NCBI GenBank assembly: GCA_003008705.1
Contig: PDUO01000007.1
Span: 1,245,939 to 1,309,938 of the forward strand
Length of the DNA: 64,000 bases
Direction: 5' to 3'
Source of the DNA: Pezicula radicicola
Taxonomy: Eukaryota; Ascomycota; Leotiomycetes; Helotiales; Dermateaceae
Shown here: positions 12,453 to 23,696 of the stretch, one piece after another
How positions within the stretch are numbered: position 1 is the first letter of the stretch
Layout: every line of letters starts with the position of its first letter
Notes under the pieces: generated by a model
Database searches by the model: none
What the model was told of the DNA's origin: nothing
Seen by the model: only the letters and a program-made list of their open reading frames with translations
Translations under genes and position numbers: made by a program

Positions 12453-13809
12453 CTTCAATGCGGAAGCACTTTAAACCCAAGGGAAATCGAAGAAGGAGAT
12501 GAAGGCGAAAGGCGATTGAATTCAGAATCTGACAACTTACCCAAGCCTAGCCTATATACCACCAGTGAGTGACCTCAATCAAGGGTCTTCAAAAGTAATC
12601 CACTCTTCTCATAGCCTTTTTGAATCAATGACAATTACATCAGCCTTCAACCGCTCATAGTACCGTACCGGTTGATTGTATATGAACTACCGCTTGGCAT
12701 CTCGGTTCCCCTCAAAGCGACACGGCTTACGGGAAAATAAATTAAAATAAAGTGTGATTGACGGAGAAATTATGACAGGGGATGGAGATGGATCTGAATC
12801 TGGCTGGATCTGGAGGTGACAGTGAAGATGGTGGTGGAGGGATTTACACCCCGCAGTTCTTGCAGTTCTGCAGAGGGATTAGTGGGATGCTTATTAAGGG
12901 CGTTACCGCGGCTTGAGGAAGGTTAATAGAGTGGTAGAGTAGTACTGTAATTGTGTAGTATACTTTACTTCTATTTTAGTAAGTTATTTGGTTTAAATAA
13001 TTTCTCTTATTTATGTATTTCATCTTATAGTTATGTTATTGCACTTTATACTTGACTAATACCGTAGGAATTGGTTTATAAGAGGTTATAATGATCATTT
13101 TGATTAGGGTAATTGAGTTACCCTAGTTAGCTAAGTTAAGTAAGTTACTCAAATCAAGTCAAGTGGGAGATAGATATTCAAAATGGTCTCTTATAAGCCA
13201 ATTCGTACGATACCCATTCAAGGGAACTACCTCAAAGTCAATGGTCGTAAATTAGGAGGATACGAAACTGGGAAGGAGGTGTAAGGTACTGGTGGTTGTT
13301 GCTTCTTCAATCCGGGTTCTATTTATTACTGTAGGTTGACTTGGAACCGAAGATATGGGCATCTCGCAGAGCCTGGCCACATCACGCGTGCACCTGATAA
13401 GTAAAGAGGAGTCTGTACGAAACTTGGATTGATGTGCAATATCAGAGGCTATAGGCTGAGCTGACCTTTTTTGTCTTTTTTTCATCGCCGCCTTGCGATC
13501 AACCTCTTCTGCCAGTGCTGCGTCATGATGCGTCGCATTTTTCATATGGAAGGCGCAATGAGGCGAAGCACGTAAGATTGAGGCGGTTCCAGTAACACAG
13601 CATCTCAGACTTGGAGCAGAACGTTCCAGTCAACAATAAGGTTTTGCAGCCCGTTATATCAAATTTACGCAAGTGCCCTAGCTTCCAAATTTTCATTTTT
13701 ATTTATTTCAATGTCTTTCAAGTCCAGATTTGACGATTCCTAAGTCTTTCCGATCACTAGTTTCCCTTAACGGCTGATTCCTTCCCTAGTCCGGCAATCC
13801 AAGCACGAA
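12453..13809. other. Divergent intergenic region with one MITE
   Basis: Shared upstream region of the carboxylesterase (minus) and NACHT gene (plus). From about 12930 to 13250 it becomes A/T-rich and includes the inverted-repeat element at 13060-13212. A 97-codon minus-strand frame at 13252-13545 has no recognisable motif and was not called. Confidence 0.5.
13060..13212. mobile_element. MITE, copy A (TA-flanked terminal inverted repeats)
   Basis: Left end (13060-13084) and right end (13189-13212) are imperfect inverted repeats sharing the core GAATTGGYTTATAAGAG, flanked by TA on both sides. The centre is short and non-coding. The same termini recur at 47672-47830, so this is a dispersed family rather than a chance palindrome. 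TA target duplication would point to a Tc1/mariner-type transposase acting in trans; no transposase is in the window. Confidence 0.75.
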
Positions 13810-16800
13810 ATGGAAGCCTTAGCTGCTCTCGGATTGGCCGGCAATGTCATGCAATTCATTCAATTTACTTCTGATCTGTTATCGACGGGATCTGAGGTGT
13901 ACAACTCTGTCGGCGGTGCTTCTCAGAAAAACATTGAGTTGGAAAAGATTTATGAACGACTCAGGACCTTTACTTCAAGCCTACAAAGCGATGAAGCCGC
14001 CCAGGTCAGCCTTCCCTCAACAATAAGAGGCCTTCCTACTTTCACGCAAACGACGGAGACTGTGCATGTACGCGCCTTGAACGACTTGGCAAAGGATTGT
14101 AAGGAGCTATGCGACCAGCTTTTAGAGACGCTGCAGCAGCTGAGAGTAAGAGGCGGAAGAGGGAGGCATTTCCAAAGTTTCATGGCAGCTTTAACAACTG
14201 TCTGGACTAGCAAGAAGATTGATGATCTAGAAGCCCGATTGGATCGATTCCAGAGGATTATTTCACTTCATTTCTTTCCCATAATGAGGTATGATTACAA
14301 TCCAAATATGCTCGAATTATATCGTGATACTAGAACTAATGACTTACATGTAGCGATCAGCAATCTAGTCTAATGAGAATGTTAGCCATATTAAGGCAAG
14401 AGAGTTATAGTTTGAATCTTGACCAGAACTCGAAACTCGACTCTATTGCGACTACACTTACTGAACTCACGTCGACAACAGAGAAACTAAGCGAAGAGCT
14501 GTGGGGGAATCATTCTGGCCTCATGAATCCATGGGGAACCGAGTCATCGACAGAAAATCGAGGAATTCGACAACAAAACCAGTCTTCATTTTTGACTTTA
14601 GATCGAGTCGATACTCTCTCAACTGAGATCTCAAGACTTGCTTTAACAGAGCATGAGTTAGAAAATATTGCTAGAGAGCAAGCTATACTGAAAAGCCTAA
14701 ACTTCTCTTCACGGCCAGTCCGACACGATAATATTCCATTTGCCCACGAGAAAACGTTCCAATGGGTGATTAATCCACCTAAAGAGTCAGAGGACGCGGA
14801 TGAACACCGGTTTTACACCTGGCTTAAAGGTGAAAATGGAATATTTTGGGTATCTGGCAAAGCAGGATCCGGAAAGTCAACCCTCATGAAGTTCCTCGCT
14901 GATCATGAAACTACCAAATCAATACTTGAAGAATGGGCCAACAAGATGAAGCTGGTGATTGCAACACATTACTTTTGGAGTGCGGGAACACCAATGCAAA
15001 AGTCTCACGAGGGTCTCTGTCAGACTTTGTTGTATGAGATATTCCGTATGTGCCCTGTATTAATCCCCCAAGTATGTCCTGTGCGTTGGGCACAAACGAA
15101 TACGGCGAGGACGGAGAAGAACACTGACTGGACGGTCTCTGAACTGCTTGGGACTTTACAAAATCTCTCAAGGCAATCAGACCTACCTGTGCGATACTGT
15201 TTCTTCGTTGACGGCATCGACGAGTTTGATGGTGATCATTTCAAGCTATGCAAAATCCTCAGGAATCTTTCTCGGTCATCAAATTTTAAGTTATGTCTCG
15301 CCAGCCGGCCATGGAACGTTTTCGTCGATGCCTTTGGCAACGACCCTCTGCGTAGAATTTGCATTGAGGACTTGACACGGAATGATATTTTACAATATAC
15401 GGAGAGCCGGTTAATGGAGCACCAAAGGTGGAATATCAGCCATTTTCGACCAAAAGATAAGCAATCCATCATTGATGATATAACTGGCAAGGCCCGCGGA
15501 GTGTTTCTATGGGTATTCCTTGTGACAAACTCTCTCCGAGATGGCTTGACCAATGGCGATACGATGCTCGACCTCCGAAATAGGCTTGAAAGTCTTCCTA
15601 CTGACCTCGAACGGTTCTTCAAGCACATGCTAGAGGGAGTCGATTTCATATACTATGAGAAGATGGCTAGTTTCCTAAGCATAGCAGTGGCTGCGAAGCA
15701 ACCACTTCATTTCCTCATATATAGTATGCACGAGCATGAGTACGAGGATGAAGACTATGCATTGAGAATGTACCACTCTCCACTTTCTGAGTCCGAGGCA
15801 TGGTCACTAAAAAATGAGTGCCGGCGGCGTATCAATGCTAGATGTGGAGGTCTGTTAGAGATTAAGGGTTCTTCTGTCGAGTTTCTTCATCGAACTGTGC
15901 AGGACTTCTTATTCACTCGTGAGATGAGTGACTACCTTGGTACGAAGACGAAATCTGGATTCTCAGCCAACCTTTCAACATTCAGGGCGTATGTAGCAAC
16001 ACTCAAACGCACCGAGTTGGATAGAACTGTTCTCCAAGAATCAACGGGACAAAGCCTTCTAGGTGAATCTCTTGAGTGTGCAAGTGATGCGCTGGAAGAC
16101 TCAGAAGACACAGTAACTGAACTGCTCGATAACCTAGAAGACCTGTATATGGCGCCTTTGGTTCCTTACGAAAACATTCTTGGATGGAGGTTTATTAGCG
16201 ACCCTGATTTTTTTGACGGATGCGCTATGCTCATTGATACGCCGCTCGACTTCAAATTTCGAAAAGAATTATTACGAGCCGGAGTTGGTAGATATGTCCT
16301 CCAGAAAGTTCATGAGAGCCCCAATTATTTCGATAGCTTTGACGAACCGCCTCTGAGCGTGGTTATAAAGCAAACCAAATGGACGGCAAGACATATAAAT
16401 ATGATTCGCGATCTTCTAGAATCAGGCCAGGACCCGAATACTAAACACCTCGCACAACCATCATCGTCGCCGTGGACCTCCTTCATTCTACGGACTTGCC
16501 AAGAGGAATACAAAGAAGATTTCTGCAATGCGGTAGAAAGTGGGCTATTCTCTTTGTTCCTGCACTGCGGTGCAAGCAGAGATGCATACATCTCCAACCC
16601 CTTATTTGCAGTGGCCTTAATCGAAGATACGGACAACATGGTATTCGATACCCCAATAACGGCTTGCAGCTATTTCATCAAGGCAATATTCTCACAATAC
16701 TCAAAGAATAATTACAAGTATTTAAAGGCACTAAATGATTTCTTTGACTTGTCTTTTAGCACCCAACTTCACCCGGCGGTCTTACACACACTCCAAATTG

Positions 16801-17147
16801 AGATTAAGAAAGTTGATCCTAAAACAACAAGATTTGACCAACTCAAATTCTTCGCAAACATTACAGAGAAAATTGTTAATACTGGAGTATCGCTGGGCTG
16901 GGAAATGGATTCCTTGTTATCTGATATTGAGAAAGTATTTCCAGGTGCTCTTGGTTCAACGATACTAAACCTGGTTAGAGGTGGAGCAGGTGGTGGTAGG
17001 CAAGCATATAAAGGCATTGAACCTTTGCGCAAAAGGAAGGCTGAAACTAATATATTGGATCGGATGATTAAGCGGACTAAAGAGGCCTTGTCTTTGAAAG
17101 ACTTTTTGTCTTTGGATTCGAAGTCACTTGAGGACCTTTATTCGTAG
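13810..17147 (+). CDS. NACHT-domain NLR-like protein, 1090 aa
   Basis: Two exons (13810-14288, 14354-17147) around a 65-bp intron; the joined frame is 3273 nt. Residues 1-150 are a helical N-terminal region (MEALAALGLAGNVMQFIQF...) of the kind found in fungal STAND/NLR-like proteins. The P-loop GKAGSGKST lies at about 328-336 and the Walker B segment FFVDGIDEFDGD at about 443-454, followed by CLASRPW. Then comes a helical region beginning RGVFLWVFLV and a long C-terminal part (about 650-1090) without visible ankyrin, WD40 or TPR repeats. A basic cluster (KRKAETNILDRMIKRTK) lies near the end. Such proteins are signal-dependent ATPase switches; some control heterokaryon incompatibility or immune-like responses. 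Whether this one does is inference. No adjacent HET, lipase or kinase effector gene is seen. Confidence 0.88.
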
Positions 17148-18342
17148 TTGAGTTGTGGTTAATGGAGTTGGAGTCGACGTAGCTCAGATTTTTAGGTGTC
17201 TCTGCAATTTGGTTATACCTAATTGATAATGCCAAAATGAGAAGACACTATAAAAGTACCTTGAACACAATCTTAGATTTAGTGATTTTAAGCTTAAGTG
17301 TATAGGTGAGCTATTTAAATTAGCTCAGTTCCTTATACTACGTCAGTTACTCAAATTTAAATTAAGCGAGTCATTTAGATCTATTTCAAGTAAATTACTA
17401 TAACCTTATACTACCTTACTATTATTCTCTAAGATAGAGTAACATGAGATGGACTGTATTTTACAGAAATATCTCTTAGTTTTTATAGACTTTATACAAA
17501 AGTCCTTTAGAGTTATGAAAACACTACGAATGTCACGGCAAAAAGTCATGTATTTGCACGCTGTGACCAGGCTATGACAGCCTGTAGAGCGGGACAATGC
17601 CCTGGAAATACAGTAATAGCCGAGCCAAAGGTTATGGGGCTTTGATTTATCCCTGGGGCACAGAAGCCTGTCGTACCCCCTGTATTCGCTAAATAAGTAC
17701 TCTGTAGCTACTGTACTGTAGGCAACGAGAGCCTGTAGTTAACCTCGTCGGTACTCCGTACAGCTTTGCATAAAAAACATAAAGCGGGCATGCAACCAAA
17801 ATACTCGGCGACATCGACCACGACGTCTCTCTTTAATACCAACACCACACCAATCCCAATACCCAGTTGCAATCAAAACAGAGGGTTACAATCAGCTGGA
17901 ATTTGGAATATCAGAGTCCTCCTGAATCTGCGCGACGTCTGCGCCCAGAAACAATAAGATCGTAACCTTACCTATAGAGAAGATGGGTTAAACTATACTA
18001 CACACTTGCAATTGAACATTAGAGCAATCTTTTCTAATATAACGTACAGGTCTAACCGAATTTTTTAAGATTACGAATAATCAGATATTGCCCTATTTAC
18101 CTCCATTTCAAACCCAAACCAATATGCACCGGCACCAAGAAGTACAAAATAGTAAAATACAGGAAACTCGGAACACTACTGCTACTGTTTGTAGGGTCCG
18201 GCGCAGTATTTCGGGTATACAATGGAATAACTTGAAGTTCATCTTTCGCTAGAGCAATAACCGCCACCTCTCAGCCTATTTCCAGATTCTCGTCAGACAC
18301 CACACATCGTTATATCTTAAGAAGTCTTCTGGTTGATATGTC
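17148..18342. other. AT-rich intergenic region
   Basis: No gene seen. Around 17280-17400 there are degenerate copies of short motifs (GTTACTCAAATT, GCGAGTCATTTAG) similar in style to the centres of the two related MITEs, but without paired termini. Confidence 0.45.
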
Positions 18343-18730
18343 TCACTGCTTCTTCCATTCAACCTGGAGTCGATTGGCATCCATGTACTGTCTTCCATTA
18401 AACCATAATTCAGAGCGAATATCTGATGGCCCAATCAACAGTTTAGATTCATAGTATGCTTCGTAGTAGATTGGTCCTTTCTTGAATATGCTCTTCCTTG
18501 GACTCCTCGATTCCACAAAACCTTCTAATGAGACTGTCGAAGGTCGGACGTTAGGACACAAAGTTTTTGTACATCCGCTATAGTGTAATCAGATTTTTCG
18601 GCGGGTCCTGTGTTAGTTCACTGTACGGATGAATACTCATTGATACATAATTTAGGAGGAATGATCGCGTGCCTGAAAAAGTCATCCCGAAATCAATCCC
18701 AACGACTAAGTTAATACTATTACTCTCCAT
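18343..18730 (-). pseudogene. Internally deleted Hsp70-like (HSPA12-type) gene relic
   Basis: An ATG at 18730 opens a frame whose first residues (INLVVGIDFGMTFSG) are the phosphate-1 signature of the Hsp70/actin ATPase fold as used in fungal Hsp70-like proteins. After only about 20 residues the sequence jumps to a segment IHPYSELTQDPPKNLITL and a stop. Another frame then continues to 18343 with GPIYYEAYYESKLL and ELWFNGRQYMDANRLQVEW, which looks like the C-terminal end of the same kind of protein. Functional members have roughly 550-650 residues, so nearly all of the nucleotide-binding domain is missing and the remnant is frameshifted. The N-terminal match is strong; assigning the C-terminal piece to the same ancestor is inference. 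Confidence 0.6.
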
Positions 18731-19317
18731 TGTAGCTGTAAGTTAGTCTCTGGTTTGCAGTCGCAGTTGGAATAATGGATCCGTTATGCATATATCTCAG
18801 ATAGGCTAGAGATATACTGACCTCGGTGAAGAGGAAAGCTTGCCGTAGTCTTGCTAGGCTTTCCAAGAATAAGGCTGGCGATGGGCCCAAGTTTTAATTA
18901 GGCGACGGCTGAGGCAGATTCAGTAGAGCTGTAGAACGCTACAGATTCTCGCATGTAAATCTTTCAGTTCTCTAAAGTCATTCTGATAGGCGATGCCTAC
19001 AAACATGCAGCCAAATATTGCTTACATGCATACCGGTATATCCCGCCACATTTTCGTTGCACGACGAGGCTGTCACATATCAATGGTAGGGGTTTGAGCC
19101 AATCCTCGGCTACTTGAGAACACTCTCTTTATCAAACACCTGTCTAGACCCCAATCAGACAAGGCAGACAGCGCAGAGCCTCTTTCAAATAGCACGGCGG
19201 GAAATAAACAGCACGACCATAGATGAAGCAGTGTGCCCTCCTTGGTTGACAACAAGATCCCTGCTTGTGGGGTTGGCAGATTGGACGCTACAGAAGAGCC
19301 TTTGCAGGACTTTGTGA

Positions 19318-19868
19318 ACAATAAATATATTTGTTCTCTTCTTCGCAGCCGCTATATTTCGACTTGTAACAACCTATTACAACTGCACAGCAAAACATGG
19401 ACGATTATATTTCTATCTTTACGAATATGGGAAAGGGCAAGAGCGCAAGAGTCCAAGTCTCACACAATGGAGGACGTGTTTGACCTCGACTCCTACCTCG
19501 AGCAACCAGTGGAAGACCGCGTTATAGTGAACAAAATGATCCAACTCCGCAAGTTCATCGAATCCCATGTCTTGACGTTTTATCATACAAGCAAAGTAGA
19601 AACATCATCCTCTGATTTTGAGAAAGTTCTGAGAGACAAGGACAAACCCAATTATGAGCCCTCTCTTGATAAGTTAGCTGCTATAATCCTGAACCCACAA
19701 ATGAGAAGAACTGGCCTACGTATCGTTATCGCCCATGCCGTTTTTGCCAGTATTAATTTCTATGGAGATCCAGAAATTAGTACCGACTGTGAAAAGACCA
19801 TTTGCTGCTGCGATTACGCCGGTCGCTATTTCCATGTCGAGTCTCGTGCTCTTGTTGGTTTTTGGTGA
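19318..19868 (+). pseudogene. Fungal membrane-anchored hypothetical gene, probably frameshifted
   Basis: From the ATG at 19467 a 133-residue frame encodes MEDVFDLDSYLEQPVEDR, then HVLTFYHTSKVE and LAAIILNPQMRRTGLRIVIA. These segments recur in a family of uncharacterised fungal proteins that usually carry an N-terminal membrane segment. A hydrophobic segment (IFVLFFAAAIFRL) is present just upstream, in another frame, from 19327. Between the two lies an 8-bp near-duplication at 19437-19452 (GCAAGAGC / GCAAGAGT); one unit fewer would put both parts in the same frame. The reading stops at 19868, earlier than I would expect. Alternatives are a real short gene starting at 19467, or a splice site at the CTTCTTCGCAG near 19349. 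Confidence 0.4.
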
Positions 19869-20701
19869 TGGCCGATGATCGGCTTGTGAGGCTGTCGGGC
19901 TTTTTATAAAGTGGGGGTGTTTTGGGGCCTACTTAGACGATGCTATGGTGACATGTGCTTGAGGTGCATATGTGGGGGTCAATAGGGGCCAAAGATGCGG
20001 GATACCTTTGATGAGGCTATGCAAAAAATTGAATGGGATGGGTAATTATTGTTGAGATGGACAAGGTTGTTGTAATTATCCAGACCCGAAATCTTGGCCG
20101 TCCCGTAAAGTGAGGTGAAGGCAGCGCAGCAAGCCACAGAAAGCCATGCGTAGGCTGTATCCAAGGCTGATAGGAAGAAAACCACCAAGAGACCATCGCG
20201 CTATTACCTAGCACCACTTCTCACACTTTGCTGAAGACGAATCATTATTTTTTGAGGTTCCAGCGCCCGCTGGAAGTACTCACCGAATTGAGTTGGGTTG
20301 GGCTTGGTCACGTGTAAATAAGCGAATCGCCCTCCTTTTCGCCCTTTTTTAAGCGAGGAGGCTAGATGGAAGTTTTTTACTTACCGCACTTCCTGCCGCC
20401 TACCTTTGATACAGTGATAGAAGAAAACCTATCAGCGAACTTTAAGTTGTATAATCTTGTAAATGTAACCTATTCAAAACTTGTGCACCGTCTATTTATC
20501 TTTTCTCACTTCCCAAGATCCAACTTGCCTACACCTTCGGAGCTTCAGGCTTCTATTATCCTGGCACACCTTTCTATATTATGTCTATATTCGAAGTATA
20601 GATTTAAAGAAATATTTCTGTTTTACCCGCGTTCGTCCCCAAGTGAGATTTAGTTGTGACAGCATCTCCTTTTCGCAGCCAATAAGACTATCTTCCTCAG
20701 C
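19869..20701. other. Intergenic region
   Basis: About 0.8 kb with no supported gene. The 95-codon plus frame at 20366-20653 is A/T-rich, matches nothing and lies just beyond the 3' end of the F-box-like gene, so it is probably chance. Confidence 0.4.
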
Positions 20702-22159
20702 TCAAGTCCTAATCCATCGGTACCGGAAATTTGTGCTCATGGGCGGTCTAGGTTCTATTGTGTAGTATTCGTATCTGAATTCGATGTTCATCGTCTCGCA
20801 TAGATCTGATAAGTTGGTGAGTTTTGTAGTTTGGCTTTTTTGTTCCCAGTCTTCCAAAGATTGTCGCACTTGATCAATACGTAATTTAGGCTGTCTTATT
20901 TCAGACAATTCTCTGACAGAAGAATCATGGTCGAGTGCAACTGTAACGCCAAATTCTTGGAGACTAGAAAAAGGTTTCTTTTGACTGTTAAGAGTTTTGA
21001 GGAAGAGTAATAAGCCTTCAAGCTCGGGAATACTACTGCAGTGTATAACTTGCAACTGCTTTAATGAGCTGGGTAACTCTAAAGCTAAAGTCTCCATGCT
21101 TGCTGGCAAAAGCTTAGCTGACACTGACAGATATTCCAGGCTTGAGAATTGGTTCAATGGTCCTTTGGAGAACCATCCGTCATTATGTGTGCCTCTTCCT
21201 ATCTGAGATATCCTTGGTGATAGGTGTAAGGTGAGACTTCTTAACCTTGATTGCAAAGGTGCTAGACAATTTCTAATAAATTTGAAACATGGGATGAGTA
21301 CATTGTACTCGAACTCAAAAGTGTCAAGTTGTGGAAAAGATTCTGAGAAGCACTTGACGCTATATGTTGTAAGGTCGCTTTCCCTCATCCGCAGTGTTGT
21401 AAGGGTGGCCAAGTTTGGGTTTGCTTGGACGTCTATTATATAGGGCAAGCTACAACCAGATAAACTTCGAAGTCTAGTTTTCTGAGGCAAGAACCTTAAG
21501 AGCTCGACATGAAAGGGCGAGCGCCGACCACCAGGGCTAAACGACAAATGCTTTAGTGTCTGGAGCGTCTCCTGATTCAAAATCTTCTCACAGTACGAAC
21601 CAATGTTGAAGGTATTGCAGTAGCTATTACAACACTTTAACTGGAGACTTTTGATGTTCGAAAGTTTCCCAATTGTTTGTACTGCGCTCTCAATCCATTT
21701 CAACGCGGGTACCAAATGGTATTCGCCACAAATGTAACGTAAGATGCGTTTTTGAACCAACTCTGCAGGAAGTTCTCTGTCGAAATCGAAAAGCTCAATT
21801 GATTGGACGTAGCTTGCAAGCTGAGGTCGAGCTAGAATAGAGCGGTGGAAGAAAATAAGTCTTTGAGGCCGCAGGCTGATACTTTTGTAGAGCGCTCTTT
21901 CGCCGAGTTTGTGGAAGCGCCTCTTGTTCTTGCTAATGCGATCTGTGCATTTCATGATGATGAGTAGCTCTCGCTCTCTGCTTCGATGGCTGTCGTCTTC
22001 TGCCATAAGCTGATCAAAAATCATAAAGAGCACATCATCGCAGAGAAAACCAAGGGAGTCTTTCCCTAAATATTCTACTCGCTGTGTAACGTCATCCTGT
22101 ATAGCGCTCGGATCTGAGTCAGACATCCTCTTCGTGTATTTAGAAACCATGGTTACCAT
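20702..22159 (-). CDS. F-box/LRR-like hypothetical protein, 485 aa
   Basis: One uninterrupted frame with ATG at 22159 (a second ATG follows three codons later). Residues about 30-75 (YLGKDSLGFLCDDVLFMIFDQL...) look like a divergent F-box: a short helix with a conserved Leu, then DDVLFMIFDQLM. The remainder has spaced leucine-rich stretches (IKSLQLKCCNSYC, LKHLSFSPGG, LATLTTLRMRESDL, LEYLSVSAKLLP, LKQLQVIHCSSIPELEGLL) typical of fungal F-box proteins with irregular leucine-rich repeats. It would act as a substrate adaptor for an SCF ubiquitin ligase; the target is unknown. No signal peptide or membrane segment. The F-box assignment is by pattern and moderately sure. Confidence 0.65.
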   Translation of the reverse strand: MVTMVSKYTKRMSDSDPSAIQDDVTQRVEYLGKDSLGFLCDDVLFMIFDQLMAEDDSHRSRERELLIIMKCTDRISKNKRRFHKLGERALYKSISLRPQRLIFFHRSILARPQLASYVQSIELFDFDRELPAELVQKRILRYICGEYHLVPALKWIESAVQTIGKLSNIKSLQLKCCNSYCNTFNIGSYCEKILNQETLQTLKHLSFSPGGRRSPFHVELLRFLPQKTRLRSLSGCSLPYIIDVQANPNLATLTTLRMRESDLTTYSVKCFSESFPQLDTFEFEYNVLIPCFKFIRNCLAPLQSRLRSLTLHLSPRISQIGRGTHNDGWFSKGPLNQFSSLEYLSVSAKLLPASMETLALELPSSLKQLQVIHCSSIPELEGLLLFLKTLNSQKKPFSSLQEFGVTVALDHDSSVRELSEIRQPKLRIDQVRQSLEDWEQKSQTTKLTNLSDLCETMNIEFRYEYYTIEPRPPMSTNFRYRWIRT

Positions 22160-22556
22160 TCTTAAATAATTTTATGGTGTGGTAGAATTTTGTGTGCATT
22201 TTGATTTCGTGGATCGGCTTTTATATTTTGGAGATTTAGCGTAGCCTACCTTCATTTAGTGCCTCACTACAAAAGAAGCCAACGCCATGGAACTTCACTT
22301 TAGTCCTAACCTAACAGCACCCACCATACCCAGTGTACCTAGTGGAAGTCTAATTTGACGACTAGTAAGATAAATACCGTACAATTTTATTGATAGCACC
22401 AAAATCAGTTTAACCCATTATGGCCGTTATAGCGTATTTACATACATGGAACACTTGAAGTGATATCTTGTGAGCAATTTTGAATTTATCCTCAATTATG
22501 CTGCAATGATGCATTGATGGTTAGCAAAACAAGTTGCTACGTTCTATGTATCCATT

Positions 22557-22717
22557 CCTATGTACGGAAGGAATAACCAAGCGGCGTTCAAATGGGAGGC
22601 CCCACTATTCCGAATTATGGAAGGAGTAGGCAGTCCATTTCCAAATGGAAGGCTCTACTCATTCCAACTTACGGAAGGAGTAACCAGTCGATTTTCAAAA
22701 AGGGAGCTTTTCCCTTC
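22557..22717. repeat. Degenerate 54-bp tandem repeat, three units
   Basis: Units begin near 22557, 22610 and 22664 with the shared core ACGGAAGGARTAACCA followed by a weaker second half. The spacing of 53-54 bp is a multiple of three or nearly so. The plus reading frame that later becomes the Gln-rich protein is open across all three units, giving 18-residue repeats containing EGV. It may be untranslated leader or coding. Confidence 0.6.
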
Positions 22718-22850
22718 TGCGTCAGACAATTGCCAGATGAACTGCCTAGGAGTCACTTCAGAATGGAGTATAAGGCGCCCTCTAAACATAAAACTTTACC
22801 TTTCTCTTTTCTCAATCAATAGCCTCCATTTCTACTCCTCTTTCTTCACC

Positions 22851-23696
22851 ATGCTTAGAAAAGAAAATCCAGATTTATTTCATGGGTTTCCAAAAGAATG
22901 CTTTAGGGAAAGTTTAGCAAATAAAGAAAATCCAGAGTGGCTGGCAAGACAAGCGCGAGCCGCAACACAGCAACGGGAAGCAGCTCGGCAAGCACAGGAA
23001 CAACGCCAGCGAGCAGCACAGCAGGTACATATTCAACGACAAGAAAAAGCTGGACGACGAGAAGACGCTCAACAACAGAAAACTAGCGGTCTATTGCTGA
23101 AAGCACCTCCAGCACCTCCACCAACGCCCCAGCGAGCACCATATGGTCAATTCATCCAATCACAAACCCCTCCGATGCCACAGCAAGAAGTTGCACAATA
23201 TACAATCCAGCCTTACATGGACCAACTAATTACCCCACCAAATTCTTTACTATTCCAATCTTCAAAATCACCGCCACAAACTTCACAACCTGTCTTCAAT
23301 ATATCTCCAAGGTTGTCGCAAAAGCGGAAAGCGGACTCTGATGACATGGTGACGGTGCAGACAACGGAGTCATTGGAGACGACGCAGCTGTACATGAAGC
23401 CACAATATGAAGAATATTACCAAGACGTGAAATATTTTCAACAGGAACCTATGGGACAGCAGTCTTTGGACTCACAAGCTCAAGTATCTTATCAAGGTGT
23501 AGAACAATTGCCACAAAACCCCATTGAACAACAGAGTCCTCAAACCCAGGCTTCAAATTCACCTGGCGGTGATAGCCCAAATCCCAAAAAGCCACGAATT
23601 GAAGAGTTGGGGCCTGAAGATCTTACTAAAGTAGCAGATTTTGCTTGGGAGTTAATGTTTAGAATGGATGGTGGTCTCATTAGGCCAACAGCATAA
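22851..23696 (+). CDS. Gln-rich low-complexity protein, 281 aa
   Basis: Start chosen at the ATG at 22851 because it follows a pyrimidine-rich leader and begins ordinary coding sequence. The same frame stays open back to an ATG at 22560, which would add 97 residues spanning the 54-bp tandem repeat (378 aa). The product has an Arg/Gln/Ala-rich probable coiled coil at about 25-75, then a Pro/Gln-rich disordered region. A basic KRKADSDD motif and another near the end (NPKKPRIEE) could be nuclear signals. It ends in a short ordered segment (DLTKVADFAWELMFRM). No enzyme motif. It may be a nuclear scaffold or transcription cofactor; this is speculation from composition. Confidence 0.55.
   Translation: MLRKENPDLFHGFPKECFRESLANKENPEWLARQARAATQQREAARQAQEQRQRAAQQVHIQRQEKAGRREDAQQQKTSGLLLKAPPAPPPTPQRAPYGQFIQSQTPPMPQQEVAQYTIQPYMDQLITPPNSLLFQSSKSPPQTSQPVFNISPRLSQKRKADSDDMVTVQTTESLETTQLYMKPQYEEYYQDVKYFQQEPMGQQSLDSQAQVSYQGVEQLPQNPIEQQSPQTQASNSPGGDSPNPKKPRIEELGPEDLTKVADFAWELMFRMDGGLIRPTA

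Noticed and set aside
13252..13545. 97-codon minus-strand frame
   Set aside because: No motif and no splice partner; begins beside a MITE in AT-rich DNA. Probably chance.
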